Shown here: piece by piece, positions 55,566-63,722 of the stretch
How positions within the stretch are numbered: position 1 is the stretch's first letter
Layout: every line of letters begins with the position of its first letter
DNA from: Coriobacteriia bacterium
GTDB lineage: Bacteria; Actinomycetota; Coriobacteriia; Anaerosomatales; PHET01
DNA length: 64,000 bases
Assembly (NCBI GenBank): GCA_034370385.1
Contig: JAXMKZ010000011.1
Coordinates: forward strand, 1 to 64,000
Direction: 5' to 3'
The notes under the pieces: generated by a model
Databases searched by the model: none
Told to the model about the DNA's origin: nothing
The model's input: only the letters and a program-made list of their open reading frames with translations
Made by a program: the position numbers and the translations under genes

Positions 55566-56192
55566 TCACTTCAACCGGGCGCCGAGCGCCTCGGTCCTCT
55601 CCTGTAGATTCATCCTCACCACGACCTTGGTCGCCGACTCAAGGCACATCTCGGCCGAGCTCGAGACGAGCAGCACGAAGGCCACGCCCATCTTGCGCGC
55701 CACGATCACATCGGCCTCACGCCCCTCGAAGCTGGGCAACCCCTCCTCCAGCGCGGCGAGGACCATGGCTCCCTCGTCGATGCTCACGTCTCCGGTCTTG
55801 AGCAGCCCGTCCACCACGAAGGCAGAGAGCAGCTCGCCGTAACGCAGCGCGGTCACGTCCGGATGGGCGGCGGCGAAGATGCGCGCCGCTGGCTCAGAGA
55901 CCACGCCGTGCTGCACCGCCTCTTCAGCCGACAGGCTCACCCCCGAAAGATCCGGCGTCACCACGTCGGCGATGTCGTCAAGCGAGATGTCCTCGTCTTT
56001 CATCGACAGGATCCTCTCGACGCGAGCCACCATCTTGTCGCGCGGGAAGAACGTCTCCTGACCGGTGAACGTGGACTTCTTCACGAACCATTCCTCGGGG
56101 ATGAGCCCTTTGCGCTTCCAGCGGTAGAGCTGGCCGTAGCTGATGCCGGTCTGCGCCAGCAGGTCCTTCTTCGAGATCAGGTCGGAATCCAC
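55566..56192 (-). CDS. DUF4004 (YhbD-like) protein with MerR-type helix-turn-helix
   Basis: 208 residues. N-terminal SKKDLLAQTGISYGQLYRWKRKGLIPEEWFVKKSTFTGQETFFPRDKMVARVERIL is a MerR-like winged helix and matches the YhbD family opening. The rest is helical with EAVQHGVVSEPAARIF and RYGELLSAFVVDGLLKTG. Start is GTG 56192 with AAGGAGG eight bases upstream. Probably regulates or assists the bactofilin-like protein behind it. Confidence 0.85.
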   Translation of the reverse strand: MDSDLISKKDLLAQTGISYGQLYRWKRKGLIPEEWFVKKSTFTGQETFFPRDKMVARVERILSMKDEDISLDDIADVVTPDLSGVSLSAEEAVQHGVVSEPAARIFAAAHPDVTALRYGELLSAFVVDGLLKTGDVSIDEGAMVLAALEEGLPSFEGREADVIVARKMGVAFVLLVSSSAEMCLESATKVVVRMNLQERTEALGARLK

Positions 56193-56286
56193 GAATCACA
56201 CCTCCTTGAACGAGAATCGGCTGCCCGTCATCGGCGACTACGCCGCGGGTGGAACCGGTCAAGGGGTTCATACCCCCTTTGATGGG

Positions 56287-56316
56287 AATATAACATCACA
56301 TTGTTACGCTACGCAA
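56287..56316 (-). promoter_or_regulatory. Probable promoter of the yhbD-yhbE-like operon
   Basis: On the minus strand TTGCGT (56316-56311) and TATATT (56292-56287) are separated by 18 bases and lie about 95 bases upstream of the DUF4004 start, in an AT-rich island. The spacer contains an imperfect dyad TAACA..TGTTA (56291-56306) that could be a regulator site. Confidence 0.5.
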
Positions 56317-56396
56317 GGGTGAATTGAGAGCCGCGTCGCAACACGTTCAGTTAGTTGCGGCCGCCGCAGGCCAAGAGCGACGTGAGACCTGCTCTG

Positions 56397-56933
56397 TCAG
56401 CCCGTGCGTGCCGGAAGTATCACCAGATCGAAGTAGAGTGCAGCGCCCAGGAGCACTGCTGCCGTCGGCACGGCGACCGCGGCCCAGAGGCGCTCACGAC
56501 GAACGTACTCGGCGACGCTCACCCGATCGCTCACGCGACGCCACGCCAGCCCGTTTGCCCGCTTGGCGAACCACGCCATCATGGCCAGAGTCGCCACGAT
56601 GACGAACAGCGCACCACCCACGGCGAACGCTCCCCTGCCGGTGGAGCGCAGGATGCTGTCGGCAAACAGCAGCAGCGGCAGAAAGATCGCTCCGGCCCAC
56701 AGACCATGGGCGGGTCCCCAGACGGGGGGCAGCAGGAAGGCCGCGAGATTGAATCGCGGTAGCTGGGGAACGGGCTCCTCGCCCGTCAGCACGATACGTC
56801 CCGAGATGGCCTCCGCGGGATGTCCGGCGGCGCAGGTCCCGTTCGCAAGCCGCTCGACGATGCGATCACACAGCACGCAGTACCCCGCTGTTCGCAGGTG
56901 AAGGGTGCCGTCGGCGGGCGGTAGGTCGGTCAC
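56397..56933 (-). CDS. Membrane protein with N-terminal zinc-ribbon-like motif
   Basis: 178 residues. The start has YCVLCDRIVERLANGTCAAGHP (CxxC...C...H), a likely zinc site, then PRFNLAAFLLPPVWGPAHGLWAGAIFLPLLLF, a pattern seen in DUF2628-like membrane proteins, and two or three more helices. GTG 56933 overlaps the stop of the DUF554 gene (GTGA). Function unknown. Confidence 0.75.
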   Translation of the reverse strand: MTDLPPADGTLHLRTAGYCVLCDRIVERLANGTCAAGHPAEAISGRIVLTGEEPVPQLPRFNLAAFLLPPVWGPAHGLWAGAIFLPLLLFADSILRSTGRGAFAVGGALFVIVATLAMMAWFAKRANGLAWRRVSDRVSVAEYVRRERLWAAVAVPTAAVLLGAALYFDLVILPARTG

Positions 56934-57697
56934 GATAGGATCACGGCGAGCGCCATAGCCACGAATACCGCCGGAAGAAGGTTGCCCACGGGGAGTCGCT
57001 TGATGCCCGTCAGATCGAGTCCGATTGCGGCGATGAGCGCTCCGCCGACCGCCTCGATTGCGGCTACGGTCTCGGGTGTCACTCCGGACAGCTGCGAAGC
57101 GGTCAGTGCGATTCCGCCCTGGATGATGAGGATGGGGATCACCGAAAGCCCCACGCCAGCCCCCAACGTGGATGCGAGCGCGATCGAGGCGAGGCCGTCG
57201 AGCATCGCCTTCAGGTAGAGCGTGGAGGGGTCGCCCAGTCCGTCTTGGATGGAACCGAGCACCGTCATCGCCCCGACACAGAACAGCAGCGACGCCGTGA
57301 CAAAGCCCTCGACCAGCGTGTGGCCCTTTTCGCCGGGCTCGTCTGAGGCGGATTTCGCTGTCGGCGCCAGCCACGGCATGCGATACGAGAGGTCTTGGAG
57401 GCGGTGGCCGAAGCGCTCCAGCCAGTACTCGATGCGCAATGCTTCGCCGATCAGAGCGCCGATCACGAGCGACCCCACGAAGACGAGTGCCGAGTATCGG
57501 CCGAGCATGCCCGAGGCTTGGCCCATCTGGGTGAGACCGCCGATGCTCATGCCCAAGCCGATGACGATGACCGCAAGCCCGATGGCTCGGAAGGTCGTCT
57601 CCCGCATGCGCTCCGGAATCAGCCCACCGAACAGCAGACCGATGGCGGTCCCCACCAGCACGGCCACCACGTTCGCGATGACTCCCAGTCCGAACAA
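56930..57697 (-). CDS. DUF554 family membrane protein
   Basis: 255 residues with six to seven helices: LGVIANVVAVLVGTAIGLLFGG at the start, VIGLGMSIGG, GFVTASLLFCVGAMTVLGSIQDGLGDPSTLYLKAMLDGLASIALAS and IQGGIALTASQL, all typical of DUF554. TTG 57697 is chosen because GGGGAG lies nine bases upstream and the conserved part starts there; the longer frame runs in the NYN gene. Transport function is presumed but unknown. Confidence 0.88.
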   Translation of the reverse strand: MFGLGVIANVVAVLVGTAIGLLFGGLIPERMRETTFRAIGLAVIVIGLGMSIGGLTQMGQASGMLGRYSALVFVGSLVIGALIGEALRIEYWLERFGHRLQDLSYRMPWLAPTAKSASDEPGEKGHTLVEGFVTASLLFCVGAMTVLGSIQDGLGDPSTLYLKAMLDGLASIALASTLGAGVGLSVIPILIIQGGIALTASQLSGVTPETVAAIEAVGGALIAAIGLDLTGIKRLPVGNLLPAVFVAMALAVILS

Positions 57698-57704
57698 AGC
57701 CGTC

Positions 57705-58187
57705 TCACTCCCCGTTCTCGTCGAGCCAGAGCTCCCCGAGCTCTGCGGTGATGTCCTTGGCGCCCTTCGGAAGCCCCTCCTCGGCGGCAATCGACCCGAG
57801 CCGTTTGCCGGGAGCAGGCTTCGCGCCGACGAACAGCGCGGAGACGTCACGATACTCCACATGTCGCCCCACGTCTTGCGAGATGCGGGCGCGAAGCCGC
57901 AGGTCGTCGGTGTAGACGACGACTTGGCCGCTTGCGCCCGAGGCTCGACGCACGATCTCGGAATCGGCGTCGGCGGCGTAGGCCACCTGCAGCGCTCCAA
58001 TGGTCTCGCTGGAGGCGCCTATCGACTCGCGCGCGTCGAACACCACCACGATGCGCCCGCGCGGTGCAAGCCTGCTAGCACGCGAGCGCAAACGCTCGCT
58101 GAGCGCATCGCGCTGCGCCTGCTTGGAGCGCCCCGCGAGCGCGGGGTCGCGCATGGTGACGTTGTAGCCATCGACGAGGATGAGCAT
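57705..58187 (-). CDS. NYN domain ribonuclease-like protein (YacP/Rae1 type)
   Basis: 160 residues. PIN-like NYN fold: LILVDGYNVTMRDP with the first Asp, RDALSERLRSRAS, RIVVVFDARES, ADADSEIVRRAS and VVVYTDDLRLRARI with further acidic residues. Bacillus Rae1 of this family cuts mRNA on ribosomes. ATG 58187 starts the first strand; the upstream extension in frame lies inside the next gene. Confidence 0.88.
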   Translation of the reverse strand: MLILVDGYNVTMRDPALAGRSKQAQRDALSERLRSRASRLAPRGRIVVVFDARESIGASSETIGALQVAYAADADSEIVRRASGASGQVVVYTDDLRLRARISQDVGRHVEYRDVSALFVGAKPAPGKRLGSIAAEEGLPKGAKDITAELGELWLDENGE

Positions 58188-58201
58188 GCGGCTGCAACGA
58201 C

Positions 58202-59323
58202 CTACTTGAACGTGACGCTGACGTAGCCGCTGTAGCGCGTGCCGAGCCCGTGCGAAGACGTCTTCGAACGTACACGCCACTTGTGTTTCGGCGAGAGCGT
58301 GAATGATGCCACGCACTTCGACCGCGTGCCCGCGTTGACCGCCTTGCCAGGGTACGACTTGTAGAACTTGTACGTGGAACCGACCTTCTTATAGACCTCG
58401 AACGACACGGGCTTCGTGCCGGCTGTGACTCGCGGCGACAGATAGCAGTACGCCGCCTTCGTGGGCCCTGCCGGTGCGGTGAGCGTCGAGTACTTGAGCT
58501 CGTAGTCCCCTCCCGCCGCCTGAGCGAACACATCAAGGCTGTAGGCGCCCGCGGTCGGAGCGACGAACGAAAGTCGCTCGCCGACCGTCAGAGCGGTCTT
58601 CGCCTCCTTGGCCAGATACGAATCGGACGCCGGAGAGACGTCGGGGGCACCCGGCTTGTACAGAAATAGGTCGAAGTCGATGCCGGGCCAGCCGTCGGCG
58701 TCGGTGATCTTCGCGGTGAAGTTGTCTCCCGCCTTGAGTGGCACCTTGAAGACATCATCAAGGTCGTACACCTGATCAAGAAGACCGGGAACGACACCGC
58801 TTGTCGGCAGCGCAACGCCGGGCGGCAGATCCCGGTCATCGCCCCATTCCGAGGTGTAGCGCAAATCGTATCCGCCGGACGCTCCTCCGCTCGGATGCCA
58901 AACGTCAATGTAGTAGTAACCCGTCTCGGGGATCCTGTAGGAAAAGATGAGCAGGTCGGGGTCGTCGGTCAGCGCCTCACCCTCCGCCACGATTCCGTCG
59001 TCGTTGCCCACCACCGTGGTCGTACCAGGGCCATAGAGAAAGACGTTGGTACCAGTCCCAGCCTGGCGCGCGAGAAAGACATACACATCCTCGCCCTTGA
59101 AGAGCCGGACGCGCACGACATCGTCGGAATCGGACGGAGAGACGAAGCTGCCCCGTACGCCGGAAGGTACGTACACAGCCGACCCGATGTCGTCGGCGTC
59201 GACGCGCGCCCCGCCGTTGACCCTCGGATCCTCAAAGAACGCGAATGCCTGCGTCGCTCCTGCAAGCGCGAACGCGACGGCCAGCACGGTCAGCACTGTG
59301 AAACGCCGCATACCCGACCTCAT
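58202..59323 (-). CDS. Secreted pre-peptidase C-terminal (PPC)-type protein with C-terminal YSGY domain
   Basis: 373 residues. Signal peptide FTVLTVLAVAFALAGATQAFAF; two PPC-like beta domains follow (about 45-160, with DDVVRVRLFKGEDVYVFL and ETGYYYIDVW; and about 180-290, with DDVFKVPLKAGDNFTAKI and TAGAYSLDVFAQAAGGDYELKY). The last 80 residues (YLSPRVTAGTKPV to YSGYVSVTFK) match the C-terminus of the secreted protein at 20051. ATG 59323 has GGGGAGG four bases upstream. Surface role likely; no catalytic domain is seen. Confidence 0.83.
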   Translation of the reverse strand: MRSGMRRFTVLTVLAVAFALAGATQAFAFFEDPRVNGGARVDADDIGSAVYVPSGVRGSFVSPSDSDDVVRVRLFKGEDVYVFLARQAGTGTNVFLYGPGTTTVVGNDDGIVAEGEALTDDPDLLIFSYRIPETGYYYIDVWHPSGGASGGYDLRYTSEWGDDRDLPPGVALPTSGVVPGLLDQVYDLDDVFKVPLKAGDNFTAKITDADGWPGIDFDLFLYKPGAPDVSPASDSYLAKEAKTALTVGERLSFVAPTAGAYSLDVFAQAAGGDYELKYSTLTAPAGPTKAAYCYLSPRVTAGTKPVSFEVYKKVGSTYKFYKSYPGKAVNAGTRSKCVASFTLSPKHKWRVRSKTSSHGLGTRYSGYVSVTFK

Positions 59324-59384
59324 GACGCCTCCCCTCGACGCGAGCAGATGCCCCTCTCGCGAGCATACACCCCTCAGGATGCGT

Positions 59385-60575
59385 CTACACTCCCGGGTCA
59401 CCGAAGTAGCGCCAGTAGATCATCCAAAACGACATCGTTCCGCTGAAGTGCGGTGTGTAGCGGAACAGTCCGTAGGTTGCCGGGTTGCTCGGGTGGATGA
59501 CGCTCCCGTCGATCTTCATCGACATGCCCGGACGCCAGCCCTTGCCCAGGTTCGCGAGCTTCTCCGCGCCGCACCAGATCTGCATGCCGAAACCCTTGTA
59601 CTTGGTGAACGTCCGGCTGTCGGTCTTTCCGCAACCCATCGCCCAGTCGTACGCCGTCTGCGAGGGCTTGCCACGCGTCAGAAGCGACTGCTCCTTCTGA
59701 AGGGTCGCCATGACCACCTTCGGACTTACGCCCCACCGGACTGAGGCCTCATGGATCATCTGTGCCGCGGATTTCTCGACGCCGGCGTGGTCCTTGGCGC
59801 GGTAGCGAGCAAGCGTGCCGGGTTGACTCTCAAGGAACTCCTGCACCTGCTCGACTGTCATCGACGCCGCATCGCGGTACACCTGCTCGCTGATGACTGT
59901 ATTCGGATTGAATCCGTCCTCCGAGACAGCCACGCCTGGAGTCGGCTCCCACATCAGGCGCGCAAGGTCCACCTTGAGCTGCGCCGCGCGCAACTCTTGA
60001 GCAGCCATGTCACTCTCGATACGCGAGCGCTGCTCATCGGCGCGCTGCTGCAGATCAGACAAGCGGTCGAGCTTCTTGTACATACCGTCTTGCAGCCACA
60101 GGTTCTCTGATCGAGCGAGGCGCACGTCGCTGATGATTCGTACATCCCGTTGACCGATCATGGCGAGGTAGGTCGAGCGCGCCCAAAGGTCCTGCAGAGT
60201 CTTTGAAGTGAACAGCAGCCGAAGCATGTCCGTCCGCTCGCCGCGGTACATCTCCACAGCTCGGCGGGTCAGTGCTTCCTCGGCAGCCTCAAGCTCCAAC
60301 TGCATGGCTGCCAGCTCCGTGGTGACCTGAGAGACGTCGGCTCGGGCGCGCTCGATATCCCTTCCCAGCTCGATGTACTCAGCCACCGCTGCGCCCAAGT
60401 CGAGGCGCATCTGCTCGATCTGAACGCGCGCTTCGGCCTCCTCGGCCTTCTTCGCCTCGATCGCCGCGGCCTTATCTGCCTCCGCCGACGGCACAGCGTG
60501 AGCTGAAGCGGGCAGGACAAGCAGGGCCGCAAGCAAGGCGGCCGCGATGATGGGGAAGTGCGCGAGGCGTCTCAT
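59385..60575 (-). CDS. Secreted coiled-coil protein with lysozyme-like C-terminal domain
   Basis: 396 residues. Signal peptide ending SAHAV; a long coiled coil (about 30-205) like the N-terminus of CwlO/PcsB-type hydrolases; then about 225-390 a lysozyme-like fold with QMIHEASVRWGVSPKVVMATLQKEQSLLT, where Glu in KEQSL is the probable catalytic residue, and AYDWAMGCG. Probably cuts peptidoglycan or acts as a scaffold for wall turnover. Confidence 0.82.
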   Translation of the reverse strand: MRRLAHFPIIAAALLAALLVLPASAHAVPSAEADKAAAIEAKKAEEAEARVQIEQMRLDLGAAVAEYIELGRDIERARADVSQVTTELAAMQLELEAAEEALTRRAVEMYRGERTDMLRLLFTSKTLQDLWARSTYLAMIGQRDVRIISDVRLARSENLWLQDGMYKKLDRLSDLQQRADEQRSRIESDMAAQELRAAQLKVDLARLMWEPTPGVAVSEDGFNPNTVISEQVYRDAASMTVEQVQEFLESQPGTLARYRAKDHAGVEKSAAQMIHEASVRWGVSPKVVMATLQKEQSLLTRGKPSQTAYDWAMGCGKTDSRTFTKYKGFGMQIWCGAEKLANLGKGWRPGMSMKIDGSVIHPSNPATYGLFRYTPHFSGTMSFWMIYWRYFGDPGV

Positions 60576-60736
60576 GCGCGGAGTCGATCATCCTCAAAGA
60601 TGCGGTCGGCAGATCTCGTACTGATCTGGCAAACCTGCAGGTAACGTGCCACAGAAGGGTACCACGAAGCAGGGAGGTCCCGACGCGACGCCCTGGACCG
60701 CGCCCTGCTCCAGTAGTCATCCGTCGGAGCGTACGA

Positions 60737-61240
60737 CTACGATTCCTCGCGTCGCGGAAGCGGGATGAACCGGACCGACAACCCGTACTCCACGGTCTTG
60801 ACGATGGCCACCGTAGGGGTCTCGTCCTCCTCGTAGGGAGACGACGCTGAACCCGGGTTGAGGAAGAGCGTCTTGTCGGTCCACGTGATGCTCGGCTGAT
60901 GCTCGTGCCCGTACACCACCAGATCCGGAGGGGTCGCCTCTTTGCCGTGCCCGAGCTTGCCGGCGAGGAACCGCTTCATCAGCCGCTTTCGCTTGTGACC
61001 GATCACGTAGTGCACCTTGCCGATGCTGGCGCATGCCTCGGACGGCAAACGCTCTCCAAGCTCGCCTTGGTCGAGGTTGCCGGCGACCGCAGCCACCGGC
61101 GCCAGCTTCTCGAGCGCGGCCAGCACTGCGGTGTCGCCGATGTCACCGGCATGGATGATCAGATCGACGCCAGCGAAGAGCTCGAGCACGGCGGGGTCAA
61201 GGTACCCGTGGGTATCGCTGATGACTCCGATTCGCGGCAT
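60737..61240 (-). CDS. Metallophosphoesterase, YfcE/MJ0936 family
   Basis: 167 residues. The five metal motifs are all present: VISDTHG, IIHAGDIGD, VAGNLDQGE, VIGHKRKR and VYGHEHQP, then FLNPGSASSPY. Such enzymes hydrolyse phosphodiesters; the natural substrate is unknown. Single gene with about 160-200 bases of non-coding sequence on each side, in which I see no clear feature. Confidence 0.93.
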   Translation of the reverse strand: MPRIGVISDTHGYLDPAVLELFAGVDLIIHAGDIGDTAVLAALEKLAPVAAVAGNLDQGELGERLPSEACASIGKVHYVIGHKRKRLMKRFLAGKLGHGKEATPPDLVVYGHEHQPSITWTDKTLFLNPGSASSPYEEDETPTVAIVKTVEYGLSVRFIPLPRREES

Positions 61241-61442
61241 CTGTGTTCAACCTCTCGCAATCGCCCTGTCAGTGCTGACACCGGATGGCCCTGCGGACCA
61301 CGGGTGCGAATCGATTCGCATCGACTTCCCGCCGCCGCGGGATCCCAACGCGCTCGTCAAGGAGTTCCACCTGTATACCACGGTGTGAAGCCCGCCAACC
61401 ATTCAGTGCGACAAGCGCGCCCTGAGCAACAAAGCGAGACGA

Positions 61443-62057
61443 TTACGGGCCCGCGCCTGACACCTCAGCCGGAACGATGTGGCACCACGTACAGGTCTCT
61501 TGCTTGAACGCCACGTGACTGGCGGGAAGCGAGGGCTCGCCGACCGGCCGATGGCAGTACAGACAGTTGGCGAATGCGCCGGTCACCGGATGCGTGAGTG
61601 TCGGCTTGAGCCTGAGGGACTCGCCTGCCGGTTTCGGCTGTCGCGTGGCCTTGTCAGGATCGGGGCGGTGACAGAACGAGCACCGTTTCTCACTGTGCTG
61701 CAGATGGCCCTTCGGCATGCCCAGATCCTGGCCAGGGTCTCCGTGGCACAAGACGCAACGAGCGTCCCCCATCGCGAGCGAGTGAGGGACCAGCCCTAAG
61801 GGGCGCCACCCGTGGCATGAGAAGCACGTCCCGTTGGAGAAGTAGCGATGCGTGTACGGCAACGCCTTCGCCAACGTGGTGTGGCAACCGACACAGTCCT
61901 CAGTGCGCGCATCGGCCGGATGCGGGACGATGCCGGCCGCGGCACGACCCGCATCCTGCGGCACGCGGACTTGTACGGCCCACGCGAAACCGAACGCCGA
62001 CACGACGAACATGGCGACGATCAGTCCCACAACTGCGCTCACGATCCTGTGATTCAC
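61443..62057 (-). CDS. Hexaheme c-type cytochrome, membrane-anchored
   Basis: 204 residues. One N-terminal helix (IVSAVVGLIVAMFVVSAFGFAWA) is an anchor or signal; six CXXCH sites follow: CVGCH, CFSCH, CVLCH, CSFCH, CLYCH and CTWCH. GTG 62057 has GAGGT just upstream and lies seven bases after the stop of the flavin reductase gene. Electron acceptor of that reductase is the obvious inferred role. Confidence 0.9.
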   Translation of the reverse strand: MNHRIVSAVVGLIVAMFVVSAFGFAWAVQVRVPQDAGRAAAGIVPHPADARTEDCVGCHTTLAKALPYTHRYFSNGTCFSCHGWRPLGLVPHSLAMGDARCVLCHGDPGQDLGMPKGHLQHSEKRCSFCHRPDPDKATRQPKPAGESLRLKPTLTHPVTGAFANCLYCHRPVGEPSLPASHVAFKQETCTWCHIVPAEVSGAGP

Positions 62058-62064
62058 GGCTACC

Positions 62065-63405
62065 TCACACCATGTCGAAGCGCTCGGTATGGACACGATC
62101 GACCGGCACCCCGATAGCAGGCAGGGCACCCTCCATCGCATCCATCAGCGGATTAGGACCGCAGATGAAGTACTGGAAACGCTTGTAGAGGGGATCGGGC
62201 AGATGGCGCCTGAGCACGTCGGCATTGATGAAGCCGCTCTCACCAGTCCAGCTATCGCTCGGTCGAGCCAAGACACGCACGACCTTCAGGTTCTGCATGC
62301 GCTGATCGAGCCGGTCGATCTCATCGTTGAAGATGAGGTCGTTCTCGCTGTTGGCGCCGTAGAACAGAACGACCGGCCTGACATCCCCCCTGCTCTCCAT
62401 CGAAAGCAGCATGGAGAAGACCGGCGTGATACCCACACCCCCGCCGATCAACCCGTATCCCGCGCCCTCCTCGCGATCCATGGTGAAGACGCCGTACGGG
62501 GCATCGACCCACGCACGGTCGCCAACCTGGACTCGGGGCACCACCGTGCCTGACCAGTCGCCCAGGTTCTTGATGGTGAAGGCGATGTCTCCGGCAGGCG
62601 TGGGAATGTCGCCGTTCGACGACAAACAGATCGGGTGCTGTGTGAGAGCGAACGGTGACTTGCCGAATCCTACCCAGCCGAACTGTCCGGGCTCGAAGGT
62701 GAAGCCGTGGTGGTTGACCGGGCGTAGCACGATCGTGCGTGCATCGCCGATCTCTACCCTGTTCTCAACCACCTCCCACGGCCGCTTCTGCATGTGCAAC
62801 GGTCGAATCAGGCGATAGCGAATGAACAGGCCGACGAACACCGCGATGTACACCGCCCACAGCACGCGCATCGCCGGAATCGCGGAGAACCGCCCGACTG
62901 TTGCGATGTGAACTCCCGCGGTGCCGATGAGAATCAGGGACAGCGCCCCGTGCGTGGCCTGCCAGTACTCGTAGGGTGTCTTCAGCAGCTTGCGGAACAC
63001 CGATAAGCCGACCAAGACCAGCACCGAAATGAACGCGACCGAGCCCATCCACACAGGCCATGGCGATCCCGACCACGGCAAAACCACCGCGAACTCATAG
63101 GCGTCCGTCAGCACGAGCAGAAGGGGATGCAGTGTCACCAGTGCAAGTGCCGAGATACCGATCTGGCGGTGGAACTGGAGTAGCGAATCCTCTCCAAACG
63201 CACCGGCTGCACCGCCGACACGCGACACGAGCGCGAGCTCTGCGGCCATCAGCGCGAGCCCGATGTAGCCGAACGCTGCTGCGAGGTTGATGAGGAAGTA
63301 GGGTGAGTCCGCGGGGTCGATGAAGACCACGCCGATCACGAGCGGGAAGATCACTAGGAATGCGTAGAGGCCGAACCAGAAGACCCCCCGAATGATGAGA
63401 CGCAT
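62065..63405 (-). CDS. Membrane flavin/NAD(P)H oxidoreductase with ferric-reductase-like domain
   Basis: 446 residues. Six helices (about 1-200) with histidines for two b hemes (LLQFHRQIGI, ALVTLHPLLL, YWQATHGALS, AGVHIATVG), then a ferredoxin-reductase-like part: FAD site FTFEPGQFGWVGF and ALTQHPICLSS, NAD(P) site GYGLIGGGVGITPVFSMLLSM, and FICGPNPLMDAMEGAL at the end. It would pass electrons from NAD(P)H through FAD and heme across the membrane to the hexaheme cytochrome. It starts directly after the stop of a 49-residue ORF. Confidence 0.92.
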   Translation of the reverse strand: MRLIIRGVFWFGLYAFLVIFPLVIGVVFIDPADSPYFLINLAAAFGYIGLALMAAELALVSRVGGAAGAFGEDSLLQFHRQIGISALALVTLHPLLLVLTDAYEFAVVLPWSGSPWPVWMGSVAFISVLVLVGLSVFRKLLKTPYEYWQATHGALSLILIGTAGVHIATVGRFSAIPAMRVLWAVYIAVFVGLFIRYRLIRPLHMQKRPWEVVENRVEIGDARTIVLRPVNHHGFTFEPGQFGWVGFGKSPFALTQHPICLSSNGDIPTPAGDIAFTIKNLGDWSGTVVPRVQVGDRAWVDAPYGVFTMDREEGAGYGLIGGGVGITPVFSMLLSMESRGDVRPVVLFYGANSENDLIFNDEIDRLDQRMQNLKVVRVLARPSDSWTGESGFINADVLRRHLPDPLYKRFQYFICGPNPLMDAMEGALPAIGVPVDRVHTERFDMV

Positions 63406-63555
63406 CTAATGTCGCTTCGCCCGGCGGACTGCCCGGACGAACCGATCAGCGTCCACTTCGTCCTCGCGCTCGACTTCAAGCGAGTAGGCCAGCGTAGGCA
63501 TGTACAGGCCGTGTTCGTCGATGTGCAACTCACCGAATCGTGCCTCCTTGCCCAC
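63406..63555 (-). CDS. Small 49-residue protein in the cytochrome/reductase operon
   Basis: GTG 63555 follows GGGAGG by four bases and the TAG stop directly abuts the reductase ATG. The protein reads VGKEARFGELHIDEHGLYMP, then a charged helix rich in Glu, Asp and Arg ending RAVRRAKRH. Coding is supported by the ribosome site, the zero-base spacing and protein-like composition. No family recognised; perhaps a small regulatory or assembly subunit. Confidence 0.6.
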   Translation of the reverse strand: MGKEARFGELHIDEHGLYMPTLAYSLEVEREDEVDADRFVRAVRRAKRH

Positions 63556-63722
63556 ACGACCTCCCTTCCAAAGCTACGTAGGCGAACCGAGCTGCCCCGC
63601 ACCGAAGGTGTCCGGCCGGTCGACCTCACCGTCGTGAACCCTCTGCGTAGTTGTACCCGTTCGCATCGATGACACCGAGCGTTCGGCTGCCCCCCGACTC
63701 CCCGGGCCCCCGCTCGGCCCAG

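Noticed and set aside
60576-60736. Riboswitch (c-di-AMP type) upstream of the coiled-coil wall hydrolase
   Set aside because: This gene class often has one, but the conserved riboswitch core could not be found here.
61272-61388. Possible 38-residue ORF on the plus strand (starts VLTPDGPADHG)
   Set aside because: The residues look protein-like, but there is no good ribosome site and no neighbour to support it; might be a gene remnant, not claimed.
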